From Lachnospiraceae bacterium UBA3762 (lineage in GTDB: Bacteria; Bacillota; Clostridia; Lachnospirales; Lachnospiraceae), in contig DFGA01000064.1 of NCBI GenBank assembly GCA_002371615.1, positions 87,605-151,604 of the forward strand: 64,000 nucleotides of DNA. The letters run 5' to 3'. Below, piece after piece: positions 24,584 through 33,251 of the stretch; position 1 is the first letter of the stretch; each line of letters opens with the position of its first letter. The position numbers and the translations under genes were made by a program. The notes under the pieces are model-generated. The model made no database searches. It was not told the origin of the DNA and worked only from the letters and a program-made list of their open reading frames with translations.

Positions 24584-26176
24584 ATGGATGCAAAAAACAT
24601 TATAGCTGAAGGAAAATCATATTTGGGTATTGAGTTTGGATCAACCAGAATCAAGGCGGTGGCAATTGATGCGGAAGGTAATGTTCTGGCTACAGGAGGT
24701 CACGGCTGGGAGAACAGACTTGATAACGGAATATGGACATACACACTTGATGATATATGGGGCGGACTGGCTGATTGCTACAGCGATCTTCTGAAAGATA
24801 TCAATGACAAATACGGGATCGTTCCGACGAGATTTGCATCTATCGGATTTTCGGCAATGATGCACGGATATCTTGCATTTGATAAGGATGAGAAGCTCCT
24901 TGTTCCATTCAGAACGTGGAGAAATACGATCACGGAAGAAGCTGCCGCAGCTCTTACGCGTGAGTTCGGATTCAATATTCCGCAGAGATGGAGTATTGCC
25001 CATCTGTATCAGGCGATCCTTAACAAGGAAGAACACGTTAAGGACATTGATTTTGTTACCACACTTGCAGGCTATGTTCATTATAAGATGACGGGATGTA
25101 AGGTTCTCGGAGTCGGGGATGCATCGGGAATGTTCCCTATAGATTCGTCTACCGGCGATTATGACAAAGATATGGTTGCCAAGTTTGACAAACTTATTGC
25201 ACCTTGCGGGTTCGGATGGAATCTTCTCGGAGTTCTTCCCAAGTCGCTTTCAGCAGGAGAAGATGCCGGCAGCCTTACCGCTGAGGGAGCAAAACTTCTT
25301 GATGTATCCGGAAAACTTGAAGCAGGAATTCCGGTATGTCCGCCGGAAGGTGACGCCGGTACAGGTATGGTTGCAACCAATTCGGTAGGTCTTCGTACCG
25401 GTAATACATCAGCCGGAACAAGTGTATTTGCGATGGTTGTTTTGGAAAAGCCATTGTCGAAAGTCTATGAGCAGATCGATATGGTTACGACACCGGATGG
25501 GGCTGCAGTTGCTATGGTACACTGCAATAACTGTACGAGTGATATTAACGCATGGGTAGATCTGTTCAAGCAATTCGGCGAGATGATGGGCTATTCCATA
25601 GATATGAATGAACTGTTCACTAAACTGTACAGTAAAGCTCTTGACGGGGACAGTGACTGTGGCGGACTTCTTTCATACAACTATATTTCCGGAGAGCCCG
25701 TTACCGGATTTGATAAGGGTACTCCTCTTTTTGTCAGGACGGCAGAATCGAAGTTCACACTCGGAAACTTTATGAGGATGCATCTGTATTCAGCGCTTGC
25801 GGCACTCAAGTCCGGACTCGATATCCTTATTAATGAGGAAGGAGTTAAGGTTGACAAAATGTATGGTCATGGCGGATACTTTAAGACAAAGGGTGTCGGT
25901 CAGAAATTTGCTGCCGCAGCCATCCATGCACCTGTATCGGTTATGGAGACTGCAGGAGAAGGCGGACCTTGGGGAATGGCTATACTTGCTTCGTTTGCCG
26001 ATGGCAGGAATCAGGGCGAAAAGCTTGAAGACTTCCTTAACCGTAAGATCTTCGCAAATGCCAAGGGCAGCACGTTAGAGCCTTCGGCAGAGGATGAGAA
26101 GGGATTCGATGATTTCATGAAGACGTATATGGAAGGCCTTAAGATTGAAAAGGCTGCAGTGGAGGTTCTGTTATAA
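24584..26176 (+). CDS. FGGY-family sugar kinase, probable L-ribulokinase
   Basis: A 530-residue carbohydrate kinase. The ATP-binding N-terminal phosphate loop reads GIEFGSTRIKAV. Further landmarks are GFSAMMHGYLAF, the substrate region EGDAGTGMVATNSVGLRTGNTSAGTS and the C-terminal GHGGYFKTKGVGQ with TAGEGGPWGMA. It phosphorylates a ketopentose, most likely L-ribulose because the next gene is an L-ribulose-5-phosphate 4-epimerase. Xylulose is the alternative. The start is set by AGGAGAAGGAATT before ATG; an upstream in-frame ATG at 24548 lies in the end of the previous gene. Its stop overlaps the epimerase start by one base (TAATG). Confidence 0.85.
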   Translation: MDAKNIIAEGKSYLGIEFGSTRIKAVAIDAEGNVLATGGHGWENRLDNGIWTYTLDDIWGGLADCYSDLLKDINDKYGIVPTRFASIGFSAMMHGYLAFDKDEKLLVPFRTWRNTITEEAAAALTREFGFNIPQRWSIAHLYQAILNKEEHVKDIDFVTTLAGYVHYKMTGCKVLGVGDASGMFPIDSSTGDYDKDMVAKFDKLIAPCGFGWNLLGVLPKSLSAGEDAGSLTAEGAKLLDVSGKLEAGIPVCPPEGDAGTGMVATNSVGLRTGNTSAGTSVFAMVVLEKPLSKVYEQIDMVTTPDGAAVAMVHCNNCTSDINAWVDLFKQFGEMMGYSIDMNELFTKLYSKALDGDSDCGGLLSYNYISGEPVTGFDKGTPLFVRTAESKFTLGNFMRMHLYSALAALKSGLDILINEEGVKVDKMYGHGGYFKTKGVGQKFAAAAIHAPVSVMETAGEGGPWGMAILASFADGRNQGEKLEDFLNRKIFANAKGSTLEPSAEDEKGFDDFMKTYMEGLKIEKAAVEVLL

Positions 26177-26868
26177 TGCTTGAAGAATTAAAGAAAAAAG
26201 TATATGAAGCAAATATGCTTTTGCCTAAATACGGACTCGTAACCTTTACATGGGGAAACGTTTCCCAGATAGACAGGGAGTCGGGATTGTTTGTAATAAA
26301 GCCCAGTGGAGTTGATTATGATAAGCTCACTCCGGAAGATATGGTTGTAATGGACCTTGATGGCAACAAAGTAGAAGGGAAATTTAAGCCGTCAAGTGAT
26401 ACGCCTACGCATTTGGAACTGTATAAGGCATTTCCGGAAATAGGCGGGATCGTTCACACACATTCATCATATGCTACGAGCTGGGCTCAGGCGGGACGAA
26501 GCATCCCCTGCTACGGAACAACCCATGCCGATTATATATACGGTGAAGTTCCGTGCGTACGCTGCCTTACAAAAGAAGAGATAGACAGTGCGTATGAAAC
26601 CAATACGGGTCTACTTATAGTTGATGAATTTCGGAAGATGAACAAGGATGTAATGGGAGTACCGTGTGTATTATGCAAAAATCATGGGCCTTTTGCATGG
26701 GGTAAGGATGCAAATGAGGCAGTTCACAACGCCGTTGTTCTCGAGGAAGTTGCCAAGATGGCATACCGGTGTGAGACGATCAATCCGGATGTTAAACCTG
26801 CCCCCCAGGAACTTCAGGACAAGCACTACTACAGAAAACACGGTGCCAATGCATATTACGGTCAGTGA
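26176..26868 (+). CDS. araD: L-ribulose-5-phosphate 4-epimerase
   Basis: A 230-residue class II aldolase-fold enzyme that converts L-ribulose 5-phosphate into D-xylulose 5-phosphate, the entry to the pentose phosphate pathway. Zn ligands appear as HTHS (about 95-98) and NHGPFAWG (His near 171). FTWGNVSQID and KPSGVDYD are the phosphate-binding and N-terminal signature regions. YGTTHADYIYGEVPCVR is also typical. The length matches E. coli AraD. It follows the kinase with a one-base overlap. L-arabinose isomerase is not present in this window. Confidence 0.93.
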   Translation: MLEELKKKVYEANMLLPKYGLVTFTWGNVSQIDRESGLFVIKPSGVDYDKLTPEDMVVMDLDGNKVEGKFKPSSDTPTHLELYKAFPEIGGIVHTHSSYATSWAQAGRSIPCYGTTHADYIYGEVPCVRCLTKEEIDSAYETNTGLLIVDEFRKMNKDVMGVPCVLCKNHGPFAWGKDANEAVHNAVVLEEVAKMAYRCETINPDVKPAPQELQDKHYYRKHGANAYYGQ

Positions 26869-26876
26869 GGTATCAT

Positions 26877-27314
26877 ATGTTTGATCAAACCGCCGCCATG
26901 TTTGACGGATACAGGGCAAAACTCAAAAAGATCAAAAAGAAAACGTACGAGGAGCGGTTCGAAACTTTCTTTAAAGAGAACAGAGCCTGCTTTGATGACA
27001 TGACACAGTATGTTAAGGGACGTGAAGACACCGGTGTTGCCGCCGGGGAAGTTGCCAACATATTTGCGGAGAATATATTCAGTGAATATGCGAATGCGGG
27101 AAAACTGTCCGGAGGCGACAAGACCGACCTGTCCCTGTTTATGATTTATTTTGTTTTTCCGTCCATTCTCAAACTGGAGGATAACAATTCAAAAGTGTTG
27201 TGTGATGCTATAAGGGACGAGTGGAGAAGCCGCACTGACAACCCGGCATACGACTACACTACTTATGAGGATCTTCATGGATCGTTTCAGGAAAAGATTT
27301 TCGGGCTTTTCTAG
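26877..27314 (+). CDS. Hypothetical protein, 145 residues
   Basis: I do not recognise this protein. It is soluble, with a basic helical N-terminus (RAKLKKIKKKTYEERFETFF) and an otherwise mixed sequence without membrane spans or metal motifs. The ATG at 26877 has GTGAGG upstream and lies 8 bases after araD, so it belongs to that operon. Its 3' end overlaps the DUF2298 gene by 38 bases, implying coupled translation with it. Confidence 0.65.
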   Translation: MFDQTAAMFDGYRAKLKKIKKKTYEERFETFFKENRACFDDMTQYVKGREDTGVAAGEVANIFAENIFSEYANAGKLSGGDKTDLSLFMIYFVFPSILKLEDNNSKVLCDAIRDEWRSRTDNPAYDYTTYEDLHGSFQEKIFGLF

Positions 27315-29490
27315 CCTGATAGTGATTGCATTTGTATTAATCATTATTTTACTTATCAAAGATACCGGAAAAGCCGCTGCGGTTCGATACTTGGCAGCGG
27401 TTTTTGCGGTTTCTTTTTTCATGCGCCCTTTTTTTGTGCAAAAGCACCTGAAATATCCGGATGAGGGTTTTGGCCTATGTTTCGGTTTGGGACTTGCGTT
27501 GTGCTTTTTTGTCTGCTGGACATTTTGCGCAATCACTTCTTTTGAATTTGCGGATGCAGCCGTGTTCGGAACTTTTGTTATCATGGCTGTATCGGGAATG
27601 GCAGTAAACAGGCTGACTGATAAGGGACCGTATATAACTTCCGAAGAACTAAGAAGGTTTACAGGTGGATTTGCTGTATTTGCCGTAATCTTTCTTGTTT
27701 TTTATTACATAATAGGATTTAATCCGCTTGTTGATCCCGGAACCGAGAACTACATGGACTTCGGATTCATGCAGACCATGTACAGGCAAAGAAGTGCGAT
27801 TATTTATGATATATGGTTTAGTAATACAAAGCTAAATTATTATTATCTAGGGCAGGCAGCTGCGGTCTATCTGACAAGGCTTGCCGTTACTACACCGGAA
27901 TACGGATATAACCTTATGCTGTGTACGTTTGTATCCTCAGTATTTGCGATGGTGTTTGAACTTGTAGCCGGAATAGCGAATGAATTGCTGCCGGACTTTA
28001 AACAGAAGCGTTTATCTTTAGTATGGGGAGGAATACTTGGCGGATCTGCCGCTGCGTTTTGTGCCAATCCCCATTGGATATTATACGGGCCGGTACTCTC
28101 AGCGGCAAAAAAGATACTCGGGACGGATGACGGGGAACACTACTGGTTCCCTGATGGGACCGTTTATATCAATACCCAATACAATGATCCGGATAACGGG
28201 AAAAACGAATTTCCTGCGTATTCGGTTATTTTGGGAGATCTGCATGCTCATGTCGTCAATCTGATATTTGTCCTTCCGCTTATTGCACTTTTGTTTGAAT
28301 ATGCTCTTGGCAAAGATGAGAAGGAGACGAACAGGTCGCGTATATATACGCTGTTGGTGATCTCTGTGCTTCTGGGTATGTTCAAAGGCAGTAACTACTG
28401 GGATTTTGCAATATATTATGTGATTACGGGAGCAGTCATAGTGTTTACCGATGTAAAAAAGAGGGGATCGTCGCTTAACACTATGGGAAAGATTGCCATC
28501 AAAGCGTTTACTGTCACGATTATTTCAATCATAGCCATATTACCGTTTACTCTTAATTTTTCCAAGATGGAATCCGGGATCCAAATATGTACCACTCACA
28601 GTCCGGTCATGAAAATGGCTGTATTGTGGCTCCCCGGTGTATTAACGTCTCTAATGCTTATATTTTTGCTGTATTTTTCCCGTGATTCAGAAAGATTTTC
28701 CGCAAATGTTGCCAGACCTGCGTTACTGGCCTTTGTGCTGTGTACGCTCGGACTCGTGATAACACCGGAAGTTGTTTATGTTGAGGATATTTACGGAGGC
28801 GACAACAAAAGATTCAATACGATGTTTAAACTAACATATCAGGCATATGTATTGTTTGCTGTGATTTTTGGTATTACAGTGTCTGTTTTGTTGTTCAGAA
28901 TGTTTTGCGGTATCGCTTCGTTATATGTTATGCGCATATGTATAGGGGCTGCAGCCATCTACTGTGTCCTGTCGGTTATGTACACCCCGTATGCTGTGTA
29001 CCAGAGATACGGTAAAGTATGGAAAGCCGGTCTTCGCAGCGGAATATCATCACTTGAAGGTCTGCGGAGCGACGGATCGTACGGATTTGAAATGGAAGCA
29101 TATAATTATCTTATGGGAGATGAGAGTAAGGTTATCAATATTGTGGAGGCTGCCGGAAACAGTTACACACACGAGAGTGCATTATCGGTATATACCGGGG
29201 CATGTACACCCATAGGCTGGTATGTTCATGAATGGATGTGGCACAATGATTCCCAACCCGTTCAGGAACGTGCCGATCTTGTTGCTTATTTCTACCGTTC
29301 GGGGAATGAGGAGTTTTGCAGGGAATTCCTTAAGACTTATGACATTGATTATATATTTGTGGGACCGGCCGAAGTATGCAAGTATCCGGTGAACAGAAAC
29401 GGATTCTGGAATCTCGGGGAAATATGCGTTGAGACGATCTGGCAGGATTGTGAACTTGCACTTATAAAAGTTGACCGTTCAAGGCTGTAA
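27277..29490 (+). CDS. DUF2298 ('YYY') multi-spanning membrane protein
   Basis: A 737-residue membrane protein with at least 12 spans. It carries the family's name-giving motif SNTKLNYYYLGQ near residue 187, and DFGFMQTMYRQRS and PAYSVILGDLHAHVV, the conserved acidic and HxH segments. The family (Chlor_Arch_YYY, DUF2298) has no proven biochemical role; the fold resembles GT-C glycosyltransferases with a large C-terminal extracytoplasmic domain. ATG 27277 is preferred to ATG 27265 because TGAGGAT sits at the right distance. It is translationally coupled to the hypothetical gene upstream. Confidence 0.8.
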   Translation: MDRFRKRFSGFSSLIVIAFVLIIILLIKDTGKAAAVRYLAAVFAVSFFMRPFFVQKHLKYPDEGFGLCFGLGLALCFFVCWTFCAITSFEFADAAVFGTFVIMAVSGMAVNRLTDKGPYITSEELRRFTGGFAVFAVIFLVFYYIIGFNPLVDPGTENYMDFGFMQTMYRQRSAIIYDIWFSNTKLNYYYLGQAAAVYLTRLAVTTPEYGYNLMLCTFVSSVFAMVFELVAGIANELLPDFKQKRLSLVWGGILGGSAAAFCANPHWILYGPVLSAAKKILGTDDGEHYWFPDGTVYINTQYNDPDNGKNEFPAYSVILGDLHAHVVNLIFVLPLIALLFEYALGKDEKETNRSRIYTLLVISVLLGMFKGSNYWDFAIYYVITGAVIVFTDVKKRGSSLNTMGKIAIKAFTVTIISIIAILPFTLNFSKMESGIQICTTHSPVMKMAVLWLPGVLTSLMLIFLLYFSRDSERFSANVARPALLAFVLCTLGLVITPEVVYVEDIYGGDNKRFNTMFKLTYQAYVLFAVIFGITVSVLLFRMFCGIASLYVMRICIGAAAIYCVLSVMYTPYAVYQRYGKVWKAGLRSGISSLEGLRSDGSYGFEMEAYNYLMGDESKVINIVEAAGNSYTHESALSVYTGACTPIGWYVHEWMWHNDSQPVQERADLVAYFYRSGNEEFCREFLKTYDIDYIFVGPAEVCKYPVNRNGFWNLGEICVETIWQDCELALIKVDRSRL

Positions 29491-29501
29491 TGTGGTACAA
29501 T
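29471..29501 (+). promoter_or_regulatory. Probable extended -10 promoter of the signalling island
   Basis: TGGTACAAT (extended -10, hexamer 29496-29501) lies 19 bases after TTGACC (29471-29476), inside the end of the DUF2298 gene. An overlapping TATAAT follows at 29501-29506. The FIST gene starts 35-40 bases downstream. Confidence 0.55.
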
Positions 29502-29540
29502 ATAATAGATTGAGTATCTATACCCATTCGGAGGAATTCA

Positions 29541-30662
29541 ATGAGATGCCACACGGCTTTTGCGGAAGATAAGACAGGAACAAATGCTTATCCTCAGATA
29601 CTGGAACAACTCAAGGAGAACGATAAACTTATAGAACCGGTTCTTGTGATCTTTACATCCGATAACGCAAATTTCGGATGGTATTCCCGTATGCTCTCCA
29701 ATTCATTTCCAAATGCCACGGTTATAGGTTCTACATCGGCCGTATTTTATTCACCGGAAGGAATAGCCAAAGAAGGGATCGCTGTCATGGCGGTTACTTC
29801 GGGCATTACAGTATCATCGGGAGTACTGTTTGAAGCATCAAGGTATCCGGGGCGTTCGGCGGAGTCTGTCAGGCAGGCATACGAAATAATAGAAAAAGAG
29901 AATACCGCATGTCTGGAATTTAATGCTTCCGGCGAGGGATGCGAAGATCTTATAATGGATACTTTCAAAGAAATTATAGGAGACAGCGGCATTGAGCTGT
30001 GCGGGTGTACGGCTGTTAACGCTGTCAATCCCGACAGACCGGCTGCGGTATCCTTAAACGGTATTCTGTATATGGATGCCTGTGTGTTTGTGATGATCCA
30101 CAACGAAAACGGGCGTATAGGCCTTGTTAAGGAGAATATATACAAGGTTTCGGGGCATTTCTTTACAACCACGGATGCAGACTGTGATGAACGGCGGGTG
30201 TATGAGTTCGATCATAAGAGCGCGGCCGGGGTCGTAGCATCGGCCATGCAGAAGCATACAGATGAACTTGCAGCCAATTCGATTGAGCATCCGCTCGGAA
30301 GATGGGAAGACGGAGATCTCGCGGCAATAGGAATAAGAGAAGTATTTGCGGACGGAAGCATGAGCTTCTATACGAAAGTTTACAATCAGACAAGGGTATT
30401 TCTTCTTGATCCGGCAGAGCCGGTTGAGGATGTCTGGGAGAATACTTCAAAGAGAGTGCATGATATCATACCCTCCCCGTCATTTTCTTTTGTTATTAAC
30501 TGCTTATCAAGAATAGATTATTATGCCAAAACAGACCGGCTTAATGAATATAATGAGACGCTGAAGAAAAACTATGGCAACTACATAGGTGTTACGGCTC
30601 TCGGAGAGCAATTCAATTATGTACACCGCAACCAGATCATGCTTATACTTGTTTTTGAATAA
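29541..30662 (+). CDS. FIST-domain signal transduction protein
   Basis: A 373-residue cytoplasmic protein with FIST_N (about 30-215) followed by FIST_C (about 220-360), for example VIGSTSAVFYSPEG and the late YVHRNQIMLILVF end. FIST domains are sensory modules thought to bind small ligands such as amino acids, and often occur with signalling enzymes. CGGAGGAATTCA precedes the ATG. It lies 9 bases upstream of the hydrogenase-like c-di-GMP protein and is probably its partner. No output domain is present in this protein itself. Confidence 0.85.
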   Translation: MRCHTAFAEDKTGTNAYPQILEQLKENDKLIEPVLVIFTSDNANFGWYSRMLSNSFPNATVIGSTSAVFYSPEGIAKEGIAVMAVTSGITVSSGVLFEASRYPGRSAESVRQAYEIIEKENTACLEFNASGEGCEDLIMDTFKEIIGDSGIELCGCTAVNAVNPDRPAAVSLNGILYMDACVFVMIHNENGRIGLVKENIYKVSGHFFTTTDADCDERRVYEFDHKSAAGVVASAMQKHTDELAANSIEHPLGRWEDGDLAAIGIREVFADGSMSFYTKVYNQTRVFLLDPAEPVEDVWENTSKRVHDIIPSPSFSFVINCLSRIDYYAKTDRLNEYNETLKKNYGNYIGVTALGEQFNYVHRNQIMLILVFE

Positions 30663-30671
30663 GGATATGTG

Positions 30672-33251
30672 ATGAAAAGACACAATGACGGAATGATATA
30701 TACAAATGACAGATGCGTTGCCTGCAACCGCTGTGTCCATATATGCCCGGCTGTCGGTGCAAACGTGACTGCAAATGAAGATGGCAGAATCAGTGTTGAT
30801 GTATCCGATAAGAATTGTTTTCATTGCGGAAAATGCATTAATGAGTGCGTGCACGATGCCAGAGTATACAGGGACAGCTTTGATGATCTTCTTGCAGATC
30901 TTAGGAAAGGCGTGAAAGTATCGGTAATTGTTGACCCATCATTTCTTGTGGCGTATGGAGAAAAAAGATCAAGGGAAGTGTTTGGATTCCTGAGGTCACT
31001 TGGAATAGAGGCGATATACGACGGAACAATCGGAGGAGATATCAGCCTGTATTGTCATATACATTTTCTCAGGGAAAGCACTGACAGTGAGGGACTTAGC
31101 GAGAAGTTCCTTGCACATACCTGCCCGGGATTCTCGAACTATCTGTCACGTTATGCACCGGAGGCTCTTAAAAAGTTTATCCCTGTTCAGCTGCCCGGTG
31201 TGTGTGCGGCTATCTATTATCGTAAATATAAAAATGTGAACGGAAGATTTGCACTCCTGTCGCCTTGTACGGCGATTTATGACGAGATCGTCTCTTTTTG
31301 CTCGGGAAGAAACGTTAACTACCTCATAGGCTTTTCGAGCCTGTTGCGGTATATGGATGGTAAGGATCTGTCAGGGCTTGATTCATGGTTTGAGTATGAA
31401 TGCGGAGATATGGGACGTGCCATTTGCGAGAATGACGCTTTCACATTTATCGTATCAAGGTATTTTTCGCCAAAGCATTTGTTTAAAACATCATCGGGTA
31501 TCGACAGCAAGCTTGAAAAATTGTTCAGATCTCCGGATCGTGGTCCGGTCGGACTGCATCCGACTATGGTAGAAAATGAGTTCTGCAGAACCGGATGTAT
31601 AGACGGACCTGCTATAGACAGACGGTTCACCGGTATCGAACGCTCAATACCCGAGTATCTGAAAAAGTATGAAGAATCAATGGCAAAAGAGGATGATGGT
31701 GAGCTTTCGCCGGATGAGCGGTATTTGCGCCTGAAAGAGAAGTACGGGTACCTGAATACACTTGATTTTGAGTGGGAGGGGGATGAGAATTATCATCAGA
31801 TGAGTACGGTTCCCGATAATGTAGTGGAAGAAATATATACCGCAATGCACAAAACAGATTATAGCAAGAAGACAATAAACTGTCAGGCATGCGGCTACAA
31901 AAGCTGTTACGAGATGGTATGTGCGGTTGCAAAAGGTTACTCGAGGATTGAAGATTGTGTCCATTATCTTAACGATGAATTGAAAAATCAGTTAGGACTT
32001 GATCATCTTACGGGCTTATACAATCAGAGAGGCTTTTTCAGAAATTCTACCCGCCTTATTGCCGATAATCCTGATAAGAAATATATTCTGGCAATAGGAG
32101 ATATTAACGGACTCGGGGGCATTAACGATCTGTACAGTAATACCGGCGGAGATCTTGTGATTTCCTATGTTGCCAAAACGCTTGAGGAGTTTTGCGATAA
32201 AAGGGGAGTAAGCGCAAGAATGGGCGGAGGAACTTTTGGATGCCTGTTTGAGAATACCCCGGGGACTGTTGAAGATTTCAAGAATGCGACACAACTTTCC
32301 GCAGCTCATCTTGGTATTGAATACCCGCTTTCTATTAAGTTCGGATTCTATGAATTGAATGATCTGTCTACCACAATGGGACGTGCCGTGCTGTACGCAA
32401 CGTATGCATACCGAATGTCAAAAGACAGGAGTAAGAATACATATACTTTTTACACCGACAAAATGTCCGAGAGTATGTCGGCTGAAGCCGAAGTTACCCA
32501 GAAGATGAAATCGGCGATGGAGAATAATGAATTTGTGCTGTTTATGCAGCCCAAGTTTGATCATATCACGCATGAGATGGTCGGTGCTGAGGTGCTCTCG
32601 AGATGGATAAAGGCGGATGGGAGCATAGTAAGTCCCGGAGTCTTTATTCCGGTATTTGAAAAGAACGGTTATATAACGGAGTTGGACAGACACGTCTGGA
32701 AGAGGTCTTTTGAGACTGTTACCGAATGGATAGAAAAGGGTATAAAACCTGTTCCTGTATCGGTTAATATTTCGAGGATCAGTCTCCTGGATGATGGCAT
32801 AATCCAATACATTCTGTCACTTAAGGAGCAGTATCCGAAGGCGGTTCGGTATATTCAGTTTGAAATAACGGAAAGTGCCTATGTCGGAAATACGGACGAA
32901 ATATTCGAACGTGTCGAAAGAATAAGGGATATGGGTTTTAAGGTCAATATGGACGATTTCGGAAGCGGATATTCTTCACTTAATCTGCTGAAAGACGCCC
33001 CTATTGATATTGTAAAGCTTGATATGGGATTTTTGCGCGGACAGACCAATATGGATCGCGGTACGGTCATTATATCCGCAGTTGTTAATATGACAAGAAC
33101 TCTTGGTTTTGACATTATCGCCGAAGGCGTTGAGACCAAGGAACAGGCCGACATGCTTACAGGTATGGGTTGTAATATTATTCAGGGATTTTTGTACTCA
33201 AAACCTGTTCCGGAAATAGAATTTTCAGCCAGGCTTGAGAGGGCGCTATGA
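30672..33251 (+). CDS. Sensory-hydrogenase-like Fe-S / degenerate GGDEF / EAL fusion protein
   Basis: An 859-residue cytoplasmic fusion. Residues 15-59 bind two [4Fe-4S] clusters (Cys15/18/21/59 and Cys49/52/55/25). Residues 75-315 resemble the [FeFe]-hydrogenase catalytic domain and keep all four H-cluster Cys positions: Cys151 (HTCPGF), Cys199 (SPCTA), Cys305 and Cys309 (EFCRTGC). The proton-relay Cys before Cys151 is Thr, as expected for a sensory rather than turnover form. Residues 404-429 form a further Fe-S motif, C-x2-C-x4-C-x16-C. A GGDEF domain starts at DHLTGLYNQRGF (444) but its active loop is GGGTF (518-522), so it should be inactive as a cyclase. The EAL domain (about 620-855) reads EVL at 640-642 and keeps NISR, EITES, DDFGSGYSSL, KLD, EGVE and QGF, so phosphodiesterase activity is likely. 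ATG 30672 has AAGGA upstream. Confidence 0.85.
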   Translation: MKRHNDGMIYTNDRCVACNRCVHICPAVGANVTANEDGRISVDVSDKNCFHCGKCINECVHDARVYRDSFDDLLADLRKGVKVSVIVDPSFLVAYGEKRSREVFGFLRSLGIEAIYDGTIGGDISLYCHIHFLRESTDSEGLSEKFLAHTCPGFSNYLSRYAPEALKKFIPVQLPGVCAAIYYRKYKNVNGRFALLSPCTAIYDEIVSFCSGRNVNYLIGFSSLLRYMDGKDLSGLDSWFEYECGDMGRAICENDAFTFIVSRYFSPKHLFKTSSGIDSKLEKLFRSPDRGPVGLHPTMVENEFCRTGCIDGPAIDRRFTGIERSIPEYLKKYEESMAKEDDGELSPDERYLRLKEKYGYLNTLDFEWEGDENYHQMSTVPDNVVEEIYTAMHKTDYSKKTINCQACGYKSCYEMVCAVAKGYSRIEDCVHYLNDELKNQLGLDHLTGLYNQRGFFRNSTRLIADNPDKKYILAIGDINGLGGINDLYSNTGGDLVISYVAKTLEEFCDKRGVSARMGGGTFGCLFENTPGTVEDFKNATQLSAAHLGIEYPLSIKFGFYELNDLSTTMGRAVLYATYAYRMSKDRSKNTYTFYTDKMSESMSAEAEVTQKMKSAMENNEFVLFMQPKFDHITHEMVGAEVLSRWIKADGSIVSPGVFIPVFEKNGYITELDRHVWKRSFETVTEWIEKGIKPVPVSVNISRISLLDDGIIQYILSLKEQYPKAVRYIQFEITESAYVGNTDEIFERVERIRDMGFKVNMDDFGSGYSSLNLLKDAPIDIVKLDMGFLRGQTNMDRGTVIISAVVNMTRTLGFDIIAEGVETKEQADMLTGMGCNIIQGFLYSKPVPEIEFSARLERAL

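Noticed and set aside
30672..33251. Reading this gene as a catalytic [FeFe] hydrogenase
   Set aside because: The proton-relay Cys and the L2 Lys are missing and the protein ends in signalling domains, so a sensory role is more likely.
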